A stretch of DNA of 64,000 bases from CAVOXO01 sp963700425 (GCA_963700425.1 CAVOXO010000001.1:868001-932000), one strand, 5' to 3'. Shown: positions 18,003 to 26,514, counted from the stretch's first letter. Notes: generated from the sequence alone by a model not told the origin. A program made the numbers and translations.

Positions 18003-18261
18003 CTCCAGTGTCGCGAACCCGCTCCGTCGAAGCTGACCACGACGACCTGGCCCGAGCCAGGGCCGGAGGTCCTTGGCATGGCCCCGCCGTTGTTGGCGGC
18101 CTGGTCGTCGCTGCCATGTCGGTTCGCCGGCCAGATACGCCGCCTCGGCGAGCTCGCCCCAGTCGTCGGCGGTCGCGACACAAGCCCTCTCACGGTGACA
18201 CTCGCACGACCTGGTGACACCTGATCAGTCGGAGGGCTCTGCTGCAGGTTCGATCGTCACC

Positions 18262-18612
18262 TCAGTCCGAAGCCGGTCGACCTCGGCGCCTGATGGTGAC
18301 ACCGGCGAGTTGGAGTTCTCGAGTGAGTGTCGACGGGGCGATTCGGAGGCTCGCAGCGATCTCGGCGAGCGTCTCTCCGCTGGTGTAACGGTGTGCCGCT
18401 CCGGCCACCATCTCGTCGGTCAGCTTCCGTGGGCTGCGGCGGGGGACTCCTCGACGCTCGAGGTGGTCCATGACCGTTGTGCGGTGCAGCTCCAACTTCT
18501 CGGCGAGGACGTCGATGGTGGCGCCGGCCTGGTACTGGGAGACCATGGCATCGATCTCGGTGTCGGCGAGGCGTCGTTGGACAGGGTTTGAAAGCTGTCC
18601 CTCAAGGTCCAC
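18262..18612 (-). CDS. Small tandem helix-turn-helix protein, copy 2
   Basis: 116 residues with GTG start at 18612. Leader VDLEGQLSNPVQRR is followed by two HTH units: LADTEIDAMVSQYQAGATIDVLAEKLELHRTTVMDHLERRGVPRR, then LTDEMVAGAAHRYTSGETLAEIAASLRIAPSTLTRELQLAGVTIRR. Same architecture as the proteins at 13591-13950 and 27581-27868. A truncated glycosidase copy lies about 210 bases upstream in the same orientation. DNA binding is expected, but the target is unknown. Confidence 0.75.
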   Translation of the reverse strand: MDLEGQLSNPVQRRLADTEIDAMVSQYQAGATIDVLAEKLELHRTTVMDHLERRGVPRRSPRKLTDEMVAGAAHRYTSGETLAEIAASLRIAPSTLTRELQLAGVTIRRRGRPASD

Positions 18613-18825
18613 TTCTCGGAACCCTCGTGTCGTTGTTCAAACCCCTGACCAGGGGTGGAGGGGCGCGGTGGGTGGTCCACCGGTCGTGATGCCTGGAGCC
18701 TCGTCGACGCTGTTCCAGGTGATGCGACGAGCCGTGCGGCGACCGCCCAGACAACCATCTCCAGGCCCTCGGCCGGAGAGGCCGAGACTCGCACCCATAG
18801 CCTGCGTGAAACCCGGTGAGGTTCA

Positions 18826-19037
18826 CCGAGTTCCTGCATCTGCGCGATCTGTGCCGCGGTCGCCAGGTCGTGGGGCCAGCTGTCGAGCACCACGCCCCAC
18901 AAGGGGTTGTCACCCCACGCGTCGGGTGGCGGGCCGGAGGGCGGAAACGGGGGCCCGAACTGGGGCGTGCATCCGGTTGTGGCGAGGGCGGCAGCCCCAC
19001 CTGCGAGGGCGCCGAGAGCAGCGCGACGCGAGATCAT
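18826..19037 (-). pseudogene. N-terminal remnant of the Tat-exported glycosidase
   Basis: Encodes ISRRAALGALAGGAAALATTGCTPQ, then PFPPSGPPPDAWGDNPLWGVVLDSWPHDL, closely matching the first 70 residues of the gene at 10096-11436, including the twin-arginine motif and lipobox. Similarity ends abruptly after QMQELG (near 18826), and the rest of the enzyme is absent. A partial duplication inside the island. Confidence 0.75.
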
Positions 19038-19236
19038 TCGCGTCTGGGGTTGTTCAGTAGCGATCGTCTCGTCGCCCCGCCCTGGATCGTCCGCTCCGTC
19101 GGTCCCACCGGCCGGGAGGGTGTCGTTCGGCGATGCGGCGGGTGCGATTCCTGATGACCCGAGAGGGGACGGCATCGTGATGAGCCACGTCGTGGTCGTC
19201 TTGTCGTCCTTCCCCGTGGCCCCCTCGAGCCCCGAG
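19038..19236. other. No recognisable gene
   Basis: About 200 bases upstream of the glycosidase remnant. No coding signal, RNA or clear repeat is seen. It may keep the original promoter of the duplicated gene. Confidence 0.4.
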
Positions 19237-19407
19237 ATGCCGGAACGGCTCACGTGGGATGCGGTCGAGGAGTCCGAACACCGAACTGCGGCCTTCAACG
19301 TGTACCAGCAGGTGTGCGGCGACGACCGACCGGAGTTCCACCCTGACGACCCTGACAACCGTGCCGTTCCCGACGCCTGGCGAGCCAGATGGCCGGCCGG
19401 CACATGA
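19237..19407 (+). CDS. Short ORF, possibly a gene tail
   Basis: 56 codons (MPERLTWDAVEESEHRTAAFNVYQQVCGDDRPEFHPDDPDNRAVPDAWRARWPAGT). The composition is protein-like and the stop overlaps the TetR start (ATGA), but there is no known family and no clear ribosome site. It could be the end of a lost gene. Confidence 0.3.
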   Translation: MPERLTWDAVEESEHRTAAFNVYQQVCGDDRPEFHPDDPDNRAVPDAWRARWPAGT

Positions 19408-20032
19408 GCGCCGCGACCGACAACCGGCCGTCGCTGCGGGAGCGGCGTCGGGTCGAGACCAGAGCCGAGATCGCCGACGCGGCCCGCGCGCTGTTCGCCG
19501 AGCGCGGCTATCAGGCGACGCGCACGTCAGACATCGGGGATCGAGCCGGAGTGTCCGACGCCACGCTCTTCCGGTACTTCGCGTCGAAACCGGGCATCGC
19601 CCTGGCCGCGGTGACCGAACGCGTGGACCTGGTTCTTGCCCATCTCGCCGACCAGCCGTCAGATCGCGGCGACCTGGAGGCCGCGCGGGCGGTTCTTGCC
19701 GACGACGCGGCCCTGGGACCTCTTCGGCCCCGACGACCGCCGTTGTCGGTGAGGTCATGCTCGTCGTTGCCACCCCGGACCTCAGGCCCGAGATCGACGC
19801 CGCCATCAACACGGCGGCCACCGCCGTTGCGCGGGTCCTCGCCGAACGCGACGGGCGGAAGACCCCGATGCTGCGAGATCGTGTCCACTGCCACGCCATC
19901 GTCGGAGCCCTACAAGCTGCGGCGACCACCTGGCTCGACAACCCGGACGGGCCACCATTCACCACGCCCCTCGCCCAGGCCTTCGATCGGCTCGGCGGTC
20001 TGACGGACGCATCGCCACGAGTCTCGGAGTGA
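19404..20032 (+). CDS. TetR family regulator, two frameshifts
   Basis: About 209 residues when two extra bases (near 19711 and 19742) are skipped. The DNA-binding domain is intact: RVETRAEIADAARALFAERGYQATRTSDIGDRAGVSDATLFRYFASKPGIAL. Then DDAPWDLFGPDDR and VVGEVMLVVATPDLRPEIDAAINTAATAVARVLAERDG continue in successive frames to the stop at 20032. The C-terminal half is paralogous to the remnant at 13337-13590. The regulated gene is not obvious, since the upstream neighbour is a glycosidase fragment. Confidence 0.72.
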
Positions 20033-20237
20033 GCGTTGCTGAGGCTGACCTTCGGGGGCCGGCCGGCGCGTCGGCGCTGGATTCCTTCGCTGTCGCGTGG
20101 CACAAGCGGGATCGAGTCAGAGAGCCCACCCGCCGAGTCGTCGGCGTCCCCGCCCTCGACGGTCTCACATGGCTCCATCGCGTTGGCGGCCGGGGAGAAG
20201 GGTGCTCATCGGTGAGAATCGGGCGCGCTCACCCAGC

Positions 20238-20470
20238 TCACGAACCCTCGATGCTGGCCGACGCCAGTTCATCGCTGAGGTGGTAGCTGTGCACCCCGGG
20301 GGTCCCCAAGCCGTGGTAGTCGGTGGCGACGACCGCGTCGCCCTGGTCGAGAAGGCGCCTCGCCCGGCGAGGCGCTGCCGACGGCGACCGGGTCGAGCGT
20401 GCCGACGTCGTAGAACGCGGGGTCGGGCGGTGCACATGTGAACGCCAAGGGGAGTCGAACCGCTCGGTGA
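20238..20470 (-). pseudogene. Fragment of a secretory (LIP-type) lipase
   Basis: Two short pieces in neighbouring frames read PLAFTCAPPDPAFYDVGTLDPVAVGS and RLLDQGDAVVATDYHGLGTPGVHSYHLSDELAS. These resemble the N-terminal part of actinobacterial secretory lipases (AVVATDYxGLGTPG). The catalytic Ser region is absent. The stretches 20033-20237 and 20471-20584 hold no gene that I can see. Confidence 0.45.
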
Positions 20471-20584
20471 TCAGACCGAGGGTCCCCGCGGTGCCACCGG
20501 CCGGACCGGTCTGCGGCGCGTGGCGGTGGCGGCGACGTTTCCGCGGGTCGAGCGCTGCTGGACGGGCGGGGTTCGAGCTGTCCC

Positions 20585-21265
20585 TCAGCGTGCCGGTGTG
20601 GGACCCGTTCCCTCGTGCCCGAGTAGTTCACGTTGCAGGGCGCGTCCGAGCCACGCCACGTACTCTTCCGCCGACCAGCCGGCGGCCCGAACGAGCTGCT
20701 GATGAACCGCCGGGCTGTTGAGCAACCAGACGACATCGGTGGCGCGCTCGGGGCTGAGACCGGACGCGAGATCTGACACCTCGGTCACGGATCGGACGAC
20801 GCGGGCGGCACCCTCTCGGCGGCGTTGCTGGGTCTCGACGGCGAGGTCGGTCACCCGGGGGTCGGTCAACGCCGCGTTCGCGACAACGGTGAACATGTCG
20901 CCGGCGCGGTCCATGATCTGACCGACCGCCTCGGCGTACGCCATCAGGCGCTCACCCCCCGTTTCTGCGGTCCACACCCCGTTCATCCAGTCCCGCTCGT
21001 CGACGGTCAAGGGTTCGTCGTCGCCGGCGATGGCGACATCGAGTGTTTCGGCGAGGATCGCCGACTTGGTCTTGAGGGTCGCGTAGATCGTCTGCACGGC
21101 CACCCCGGCCTCGTCGGCGATCGCCTGCAAGGTCGTGGCTCCGTAGCCGTGGGCCGTGAACAAGGTGATCGCAGCGTCGAGAATCGCCCGCCGGGTCTGG
21201 CGGGCGCGGGCACGTCGTCGGGTTCTGTCGTAGCTGCGGCCGTGGGGCTTGACTGTGCCGCTCAT
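20585..21265 (-). CDS. TetR family regulator, divergent from cupin gene
   Basis: 226 residues from the ATG at 21265. The N-terminal HTH reads RARQTRRAILDAAITLFTAHGYGATTLQAIADEAGVAVQTIYATLKTKSAILAETLD, and the C-terminal half is a long helical ligand domain ending WSAEEYVAWLGRALQRELLGHEG. It is divergent from a cupin gene across 45 bases that contain a perfect inverted repeat, so autoregulation and control of the cupin gene are likely. The frame is intact, unlike several neighbours. Confidence 0.85.
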   Translation of the reverse strand: MSGTVKPHGRSYDRTRRRARARQTRRAILDAAITLFTAHGYGATTLQAIADEAGVAVQTIYATLKTKSAILAETLDVAIAGDDEPLTVDERDWMNGVWTAETGGERLMAYAEAVGQIMDRAGDMFTVVANAALTDPRVTDLAVETQQRRREGAARVVRSVTEVSDLASGLSPERATDVVWLLNSPAVHQQLVRAAGWSAEEYVAWLGRALQRELLGHEGTGPTPAR

Positions 21266-21269
21266 GTGA

Positions 21270-21286
21270 ATAGAGTATCGCTCTAT
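21270..21286. promoter_or_regulatory. Likely TetR operator
   Basis: ATAGAG-TATCG-CTCTAT, a perfect 6-5-6 inverted repeat between the divergent TetR and cupin starts. CTCTATCGAA within it recurs 20 bases downstream (21301-21310), two helical turns away, next to the cupin start. AT-rich in an otherwise GC-rich region. Confidence 0.65.
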
Positions 21287-21310
21287 CGAATATATGGTCA
21301 CTCTATCGAA

Positions 21311-21814
21311 ATGAGGAAGACGATGACCGTGACAACGCCGGGAGACCCCGTGGCCAGTCACCGACCGAACGAAGGTCGGTGGTTCCTCGACACGTGGATG
21401 AAGGTGCTCTGCGACGGGGAGTCGACCGGCGGGGCGCTGTCGGTCATCGACTGGCGAGGTGGGGCGGGCTTCTCCCCGCCCCTTCATGTGCATCACGACG
21501 AAGACACGGCGATGTTCGTCGTGGAAGGACATCTGACGGTGCGGGTCGGTGACGCCGAGCAAGTGTGTGGTCCGGGCCAACTGGCCTGGCTGCCGCGCGA
21601 CGTCTCCCACACGTTCCGGGTCGACAGCGAGACGGCGCGCTACATCGAGATGATCACGCCGGCCGGCTTCGAGCAGTTCCATGTCGACGGCGGCCGCCAG
21701 GTCACCGGCGATGCGTTCCTGCCCGAGCCGACGCCACTCGACGTCCCTGCTCTGGTTGCCCATGCCGCCGAACACAATTGCGACATCATCGGACCACCGA
21801 TGGACCCACACTGA
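21311..21814 (+). CDS. Cupin domain protein
   Basis: 167 residues. The two cupin motifs are clear: PPLHVHHDEDTAMFVVEGHLTVRVG (His-His-Glu metal ligands) and PGQLAWLPRDVSHTFRV (final His). The ATG at 21311 was chosen because it follows the operator region and precedes the conserved part, although the frame is open upstream. It may be a small dioxygenase, isomerase or sensor, and the substrate is unknown. Probably under control of the divergent TetR protein. Confidence 0.85.
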   Translation: MRKTMTVTTPGDPVASHRPNEGRWFLDTWMKVLCDGESTGGALSVIDWRGGAGFSPPLHVHHDEDTAMFVVEGHLTVRVGDAEQVCGPGQLAWLPRDVSHTFRVDSETARYIEMITPAGFEQFHVDGGRQVTGDAFLPEPTPLDVPALVAHAAEHNCDIIGPPMDPH

Positions 21815-21827
21815 TCCGCACCGGGAC

Positions 21828-22760
21828 CACCGCCACGACCGACAGGCATCCCGGACGTCAGGCGTCCGCCCGCCTGGTGGTCGCGGGCCAGGCTCGGGAT
21901 CTTCGTCCACTGGGGCCTGTCCTCGGTTCCTGCATTCGCTCCCCGGGTCGACCTGGCCGACGTGGCCCGGTCCGGTCTCGAGGATCCGATGTCGGAGAGT
22001 CCCTGCGCCGAGTGGTACGAGAACTCGCTTCGCTGTCCGGACAGCAGCGTCAGCCGTCACGATCGCGAGCGTCACGGCGACCGTCCCTACCGCGACTTCG
22101 TGCACGATGTCAACGCCGGTCTCCACCGGTGGGATCCGCAGCAATGGGCAGACGCCTTCGCGTCGACGGGTGCGGGTTACGTCGTGCTGGTGGCCAAGCA
22201 CCACGACGGCTACTGCCTGTGGCCGACCGACGTGGCCAACCCCGGCGCGGTCGGGTTCCACAGCGAGCGCGACCTGGTGGGCGAGTTGGCGGCTGCGGTG
22301 CGGGCCATCGGGATGCGCGTCGGCCTCTACTACTCCGGTGGCTATGACTGGACGTGGAACCAGACCCCGATCGGGAGGCCGTCCGATAGCGCTCGTGCAG
22401 TTCCGGGGGGCGACCACCCCAAATGCGCCCACGCCTCCGTTCGCACAACATCGCACCCCCGAGTACGCGAACCTGCCTGATGGGTTGCCGGAACCGTGGG
22501 AGATGACCCGGGGCCTGGACCTGAGTTTCGCCTACAACCAGGCATCGACCGAGGCCGACCTGCTCACCCGCGAGGAACTCGTCGGCTCGATCGAGCAGGC
22601 ACTGGAGCGGGGCGGGAACTTCCTCCTCGACGTCGGGCCCCGAGGCGTGGACGCCGCCATCCCCGAGGAGCAACTCACCCGTCTCCGCTGGGTGGCCGAG
22701 CAACGACGCGTTCCCTGGGCCTCGCCGGCGGGCGGGACTCCGGTGCAGGGCGAGCACTAG
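21828..22760 (+). pseudogene. Alpha-L-fucosidase (GH29)-like, truncated and internally deleted
   Basis: RPPAWWSRARLGIFVHWGLSSVPAF and WADAFASTGAGYVVLVAKHHDGYCLWPTDVANP, YYSGGYDWTWN are GH29 fucosidase blocks. After about 22385 the frame changes and resumes at TPEYANLPDGLPEPWEMTRGLDLSFAYNQ with NFLLDVGPRGVDAAIPEEQ. About 100 residues that normally lie between these parts, including the nucleophile region, are missing. There is no start codon: the frame continues in phase from the cupin gene stop. Its end overlaps the convergent gene by four bases. Confidence 0.65.
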
Positions 22761-23497
22761 GAGTCGGGCCACATGCCGGGGGTCGGACGCGGGTAGCCGG
22801 GGTTGAAGCAGCGCAGGATCCGCGAGATCAGGTCCAGGAATGCGGGCAGCGGTGGGAGCGGCTCTGAGGACACCTCGTGGAAGGCTCGGACCCCGAGGAG
22901 CGTGTCGTGGTACGTGAGCAGGTCCGTGAGGCCGAACTGCTCTCGGAGTCCGACCGTCACGAAAAGCCTGCCGGGAAGGTCGGCGGGTCCGTAGGCGACC
23001 AGGTAGTAGCGACCTGTCGCAGGGGCGGGGACCACACGGGTGACCCAGATCAGGTCGCGGGTCCCGGTGAACTCCTCGTTGAACCGCGTAGGCGGACCGG
23101 TCGGCTCGAGCACGGTCACACCGGCACCAGCGGGCACGTCGAAGGGCACGGGGTCGGCGCCCAATCCGGGGCCGACCAGCGCGAGGTGCGGGCGGTAGGC
23201 GGCGAGGCGGACGATGTCGGGCGTACCGAGTTGAGCGAAGAGCGGTTGGCCGGCGGTCAGGTCGGCGGCGAGCCAGAACGACGACTGCCCGGTCATGTCC
23301 TGGTAGGCGACCTGCGACAGGCCGGGATCGGTCACCACGATGGCGCTCCGGGCGCTGCCGTGGGTCTGGCCGTCCTGAATCGGGGTGTGTGCCGAGGCGG
23401 TCGAAGGCAACCCCACCGTCGCGATGGCCGCCAGCACGGCGACAGCCAGGATCCTGGTCGGATGGAGAGCGGGCCGACGGGAATCGCACTGCATCAT
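22757..23497 (-). CDS. Secreted protein of unknown function
   Basis: 246 residues with a Sec signal peptide (ILAVAVLAAIATVGLPSTASA, cleavage before HTPIQDG). The mature part contains SQVAYQDMTGQSSFWLAADLTAGQPLFAQLGTPDIVRLAAYRPHLALVGPGLG and a beta-rich segment GRYYLVAYGPADLPGRLFVTVGLREQFGL. This resembles envelope proteins with a carbohydrate-binding-like fold, but I cannot assign a family. The C-terminus is Pro-rich. Confidence 0.65.
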   Translation of the reverse strand: MMQCDSRRPALHPTRILAVAVLAAIATVGLPSTASAHTPIQDGQTHGSARSAIVVTDPGLSQVAYQDMTGQSSFWLAADLTAGQPLFAQLGTPDIVRLAAYRPHLALVGPGLGADPVPFDVPAGAGVTVLEPTGPPTRFNEEFTGTRDLIWVTRVVPAPATGRYYLVAYGPADLPGRLFVTVGLREQFGLTDLLTYHDTLLGVRAFHEVSSEPLPPLPAFLDLISRILRCFNPGYPRPTPGMWPDS

Positions 23498-23799
23498 GGG
23501 CCTCCCGGTGAACGTGGGAATGCATCATCGAGCACCTCTACATCTATGCCGTCGCGTCGGCGTTCGGTAGGGGCGGAGGTCCTTCCGAGCGGCTGAACCC
23601 GGCCGTTCGACCGTTCGGCTCGGGCGGCCTCGATGCCGTCGCAGCTCAGCCCGGTCTCCCGGGGCGGACGAACCGCGAGGCGCTCGGAACGTCGGGTCCG
23701 CGGCGGTCCGGATCAGGTTCCAGATCGCCCCCCGCTTCGACGCTATCGGCGTCGTCGGCGATGTCGTCGTGGGTCGGTGGCGGACGCCCGTGCGTGCCG
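23498..23799. other. Intergenic, no gene seen
   Basis: About 300 bases between the secreted protein start and the P450 stop. No convincing coding frame, RNA or strong terminator. It probably contains the promoter of the secreted protein gene. Confidence 0.4.
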
Positions 23800-25185
23800 T
23801 CAGCGGCGGGTGACGGTGACCGGGAGGTTGGTGTAGCCCCTGACGAACGAGGAGAAGGTCCGTTCGGGCTCGTCCTGGATCTCGATCCGTTCGAAGCGGG
23901 GGAGGATCTCCTCCCACAGCACCCGGAGCTGGAGCTCCGCCAGTCGACTGCCCATGCAGTAGTGGATGCCGTAGCCGAACGACAGGTGGCGGTCGGCGTT
24001 GTGGCGTTCGATGTCGAGGGCCTCCGCGTCGTCGAAGACCTCCTCGTCGCGGTTGGCGGAGAGGTACCACATGAGGATCTGGTCGTCCTTGCGGATCTCC
24101 TTGCCCCCGATCTCGCAGTCGTGGTTGGCGGTCCGGCGCATGTAGGGGAGCGGCGTCTGCCAGCGGATGATCTCGGGCACGAGGTTCGTCACGAGGGAGT
24201 GGTCGGCGTTCAGCTTGTCGTACTGGTCGGGGTAGGTGTTGAGGCCGTACACGCCGCCGGTCATGGAGTTGCGGGTGGTGTCGTTGCCGCCGACGATCAA
24301 CAACAGCAGGTTGCCCACGTGGACGAGGGGATCCTGGTCCTTCGTGGCGTCGCCGTTGGCCATCATCGTGATCAGGTCGAATCCATCACCCCCGACGCGC
24401 TCCTCCCACAGGGTGCCGAAGTAGCCCGCCATCTCGATGACCTCGTGGACCTTCTGCTCGGGGGTCTCGACGATTCCCCCGGGCTCGGGCACGGCGAAGA
24501 CGATGTCGGACCAGCGGGTCAGCTTGCGGCGATCCTCCATGGGGAAGTCGAACAGCGTGGCCAGCATCAGGGTGGTGAGCTCGATCGAGACGGTGTCCAC
24601 CCAGTCGAATGTCTCGCCCTCGGGCAGGGAATCCAGCACGCTGATGGTGCGCTCGCGGATCAGGGGCTCCATGTTGCGCAGGTTGCTGGGGGCCGAGACC
24701 GACCGGACCGTCTTGCGCTGCTCGGTGTGCTCGGGCGGATCCATGGCGATGAACGTCCGCAGCATGTCCTGGATGGTCTCGACCCCTTCGACCGGCTTGG
24801 CGCCCAGGGTGATCCCCCGCGCCGAGGAGAAGTCCTGCCAGTTCCCGTCCACCGCCCGCACGTCGTCGTAGGTGGTGATGGACCAGTAGCGGCCGGTGAT
24901 CTCGGTCTCGTTGAGGTGGACGGGGTCCTCGGCCCGCAGGCGGGCGAAGTGGTCGTGCCAGCGGTCCTGGCTGAACAGGTGGGGGTTCGCCGGGTTGATG
25001 TCCTCGATGGCGAGGTCGGCGGCATCTCCCACGCCGGCGCCGATGCGGGCCAACTCCACGTCGGGCATCTCCTCGGCGGCGTCGAGCAGGGTCGCGAGGT
25101 CATCGAGCTCGTCGGTCACAGCATCCTCCAGGGAAGTGTCGCCGGCCGGGCACCGTGCGCCGGCCATCTCAGAAATGATAGTCAC
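23800..25185 (-). CDS. Cytochrome P450
   Basis: 461 residues, with an N-terminus about 50 residues longer than most bacterial P450s. The I-helix oxygen-activation motif is LLLIVGGNDTTRNS, the K-helix is VPEIIRWQTP (ExxR), and the heme loop is LSFGYGIHYCMGSRLAELQ with Cys410 as iron ligand. It is a soluble monooxygenase that needs ferredoxin and reductase, neither of which is encoded nearby. MRRTANHDCEIGGKEIRKDDQI is typical of terpene- or steroid-type actinobacterial CYPs, but no substrate can be named. Divergent from a TetR gene that probably regulates it. Confidence 0.93.
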   Translation of the reverse strand: MTIISEMAGARCPAGDTSLEDAVTDELDDLATLLDAAEEMPDVELARIGAGVGDAADLAIEDINPANPHLFSQDRWHDHFARLRAEDPVHLNETEITGRYWSITTYDDVRAVDGNWQDFSSARGITLGAKPVEGVETIQDMLRTFIAMDPPEHTEQRKTVRSVSAPSNLRNMEPLIRERTISVLDSLPEGETFDWVDTVSIELTTLMLATLFDFPMEDRRKLTRWSDIVFAVPEPGGIVETPEQKVHEVIEMAGYFGTLWEERVGGDGFDLITMMANGDATKDQDPLVHVGNLLLLIVGGNDTTRNSMTGGVYGLNTYPDQYDKLNADHSLVTNLVPEIIRWQTPLPYMRRTANHDCEIGGKEIRKDDQILMWYLSANRDEEVFDDAEALDIERHNADRHLSFGYGIHYCMGSRLAELQLRVLWEEILPRFERIEIQDEPERTFSSFVRGYTNLPVTVTRR

Positions 25186-25237
25186 TTACAAACAAGGGTC
25201 AATATCAAATCTGCACAAACCGGGTAGCATCGGTCGG

Positions 25238-25825
25238 GTGGAAACGGTGGGCCTCCGAGAGGCGAAGAAGACCCAGACCCGCCTCGCGCTGCGGGATGCG
25301 GCGGTCGAGCTGTTCGTCACCAACGGCTACGACGCCACCACCGTGGCCGAGATCGCGGCGAAGGCCCGGGTCAGCGAGCCAACGTTCTTCCGGTACTACC
25401 CGACCAAGGCGGCGGTGGTGCTCGCGCCGCTCGAACATCGGATCGACCGGACGATCAGCGCCCTCGAAGAGCTGCCCGTCGAGCTGCTCCCACTCGACGC
25501 GTGTGTCCAGACGGCGCAGAGCGCCGAGGCGATCGACCTGCTCCCGGCGCCCATCGAAGCGCCGTACCTGCGCGAGTTGCGGGAGACTCCCAGCCTGCGC
25601 TCGGCGATGCTCGACTGTTTCGACATCGCCACCGACCGGCTCAGCGCCGACTTCGCCCGGCGCCTCCGGCTCCAGCCCGACGACCTGGTGGTGCGACAGA
25701 CAGCCTCGGCGGTGGTCGCCACCCTCCAGGAGGTGTTCTTCCAGTGGGCCGCCGACACCGACGACTTCGACATCGGTGTCGCTGCCGTGGAGTCGTTCCA
25801 ACGCCTTCGCTCCGGCCTGCGCTAG
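25238..25825 (+). CDS. TetR family regulator (divergent from P450)
   Basis: 195 residues with GTG start at 25238. HTH domain: REAKKTQTRLALRDAAVELFVTNGYDATTVAEIAAKARVSEPTFFRYYPTKAAVVL. The C-terminal domain includes EAPYLRELRETPSLRSAMLDCFDIATDRLSADFARRL. The 52-base gap to the P450 is AT-rich and probably contains both promoters. It is the last gene before the right-hand tRNA fragment of the island, and its stop overlaps the end of the convergent membrane protein frame. Confidence 0.88.
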   Translation: METVGLREAKKTQTRLALRDAAVELFVTNGYDATTVAEIAAKARVSEPTFFRYYPTKAAVVLAPLEHRIDRTISALEELPVELLPLDACVQTAQSAEAIDLLPAPIEAPYLRELRETPSLRSAMLDCFDIATDRLSADFARRLRLQPDDLVVRQTASAVVATLQEVFFQWAADTDDFDIGVAAVESFQRLRSGLR

Positions 25826-26325
25826 CCGCCCTGGAGCGCCTGCCCCTCGACCCCGACAAGCCCGAGAACGGGGGTTCGAGTCCCTCTGCGTGCGGTCATC
25901 CCGTACAAGGGGAACAGGCAGCTGACAAGCAACACGGCGAGCCAGGTCGGGGTGAGAATCGCGAAGTCAGCGTTGTCCGGATCGAGGGCGTCGAGCGGAG
26001 CGACACCCAACAGCGCTGTCCCGTAGATCAGACCGCCAAGCCACGGAGTCGCCGGTAGCCAGCGCCGCAGCAGCAGATATCCGATACCTCCGATCATGCC
26101 GAAAAAGATCCCGTTGAAGACTACGAATCCGACCGAGCCAGCAAGGGTGATTTCACCGACGGTTTCCTTGGCTTCGGTGAGGAGGCCTTGAGCCGAATCT
26201 CCCGAGGTCGCGGCGAGGACCCGCATCACGAGCCGGCCTCCGAGACCAGCGATCAGCACGCCGGCGATGATCCCCCCGACGATCCCGACCACCGCAGTGC
26301 GGACCGTCGTTGAGGCCAACTCCAT
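25822..26325 (-). CDS. Integral membrane protein whose frame ends through the tRNA fragment
   Basis: 167 residues from the ATG at 26325 (a GTG at 26343 is possible). Hydrophobic segments: TAVVGIVGGIIAGVLIAGLGG, GEITLAGSVGFVVFNGIFFGMIGGIGYLLL, TPWLGGLIYGTALLGVAPLD and TPTWLAVLLVSCLFPLYGM. After that last helix the frame reads antisense through the 22-bp tRNA fragment (RRGTRTPVLG) and a short random tail, so the natural C-terminus is probably lost or altered at the island boundary. Family not recognised. Confidence 0.6.
   Translation of the reverse strand: MELASTTVRTAVVGIVGGIIAGVLIAGLGGRLVMRVLAATSGDSAQGLLTEAKETVGEITLAGSVGFVVFNGIFFGMIGGIGYLLLRRWLPATPWLGGLIYGTALLGVAPLDALDPDNADFAILTPTWLAVLLVSCLFPLYGMTARRGTRTPVLGLVGVEGQALQGG
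25869..25890 (+). repeat. Right 22-bp direct repeat (tRNA-Val fragment)
   Basis: Exact copy of tRNA-Val bases 6709-6730, in the same orientation. No acceptor 5' strand, D arm or anticodon arm precedes it, so it is not a tRNA gene. Interpreted as the distal attachment site of an island. Confidence 0.75.
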
Positions 26326-26400
26326 CGGCTCCGCAGTCTCCACGAGTAGGCGCTGCCGGACCGGGCGAGTGCGACCCCATGCGACGACCATCCACAGGTC

Positions 26401-26417
26401 GTTGTCGGAACGACAAC
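26401..26417. promoter_or_regulatory. 17-bp palindrome, copy b
   Basis: GTTGTC-GGAAC-GACAAC with perfect six-base arms, 75-90 bases upstream of the membrane protein start. The surrounding 27 bases (26391-26417) match 27864-27890 at 24 positions, although no HTH gene follows here. Confidence 0.55.
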
Positions 26418-26514
26418 GAACGCGTGACGTGCCGGTGGTGGTCGTGGGTCCTGAAATGGTCGACGGGCCTGAGGCCTCAGCGAGTTGTTCCATCCGCCCG
26501 GCGAGGTTGGGCAC

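Larger units (their letters stand above)
6709..25890. mobile_element. Putative decayed genomic island in tRNA-Val (19.2 kb)
   Basis: Bounded by two identical 22-bp copies of the tRNA-Val 3' end (6709-6730 inside the intact tRNA; 25869-25890 as an isolated fragment). This is the usual footprint of tyrosine-recombinase integration. The contents are accessory: glycosidases, nucleoside hydrolase, P450, wax ester synthase, repeated TetR regulators, and truncated duplicates of a glycosidase and a TetR gene. No integrase, excisionase, relaxase or phage gene is recognisable, so the element would be immobile, or the repeat may have arisen from a rearrangement. The right boundary also ends the frame of a membrane protein. 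Confidence 0.55.

Noticed and set aside
23525..24070. Minus-strand frame at the 3' end of the P450
   Set aside because: It overlaps the heme-binding region of the P450 in another phase and has no motif; treated as a shadow.
25869..25890. A second tRNA gene
   Set aside because: Only the T-arm and 3' acceptor strand are present; there is no D arm, anticodon arm or 5' acceptor strand.
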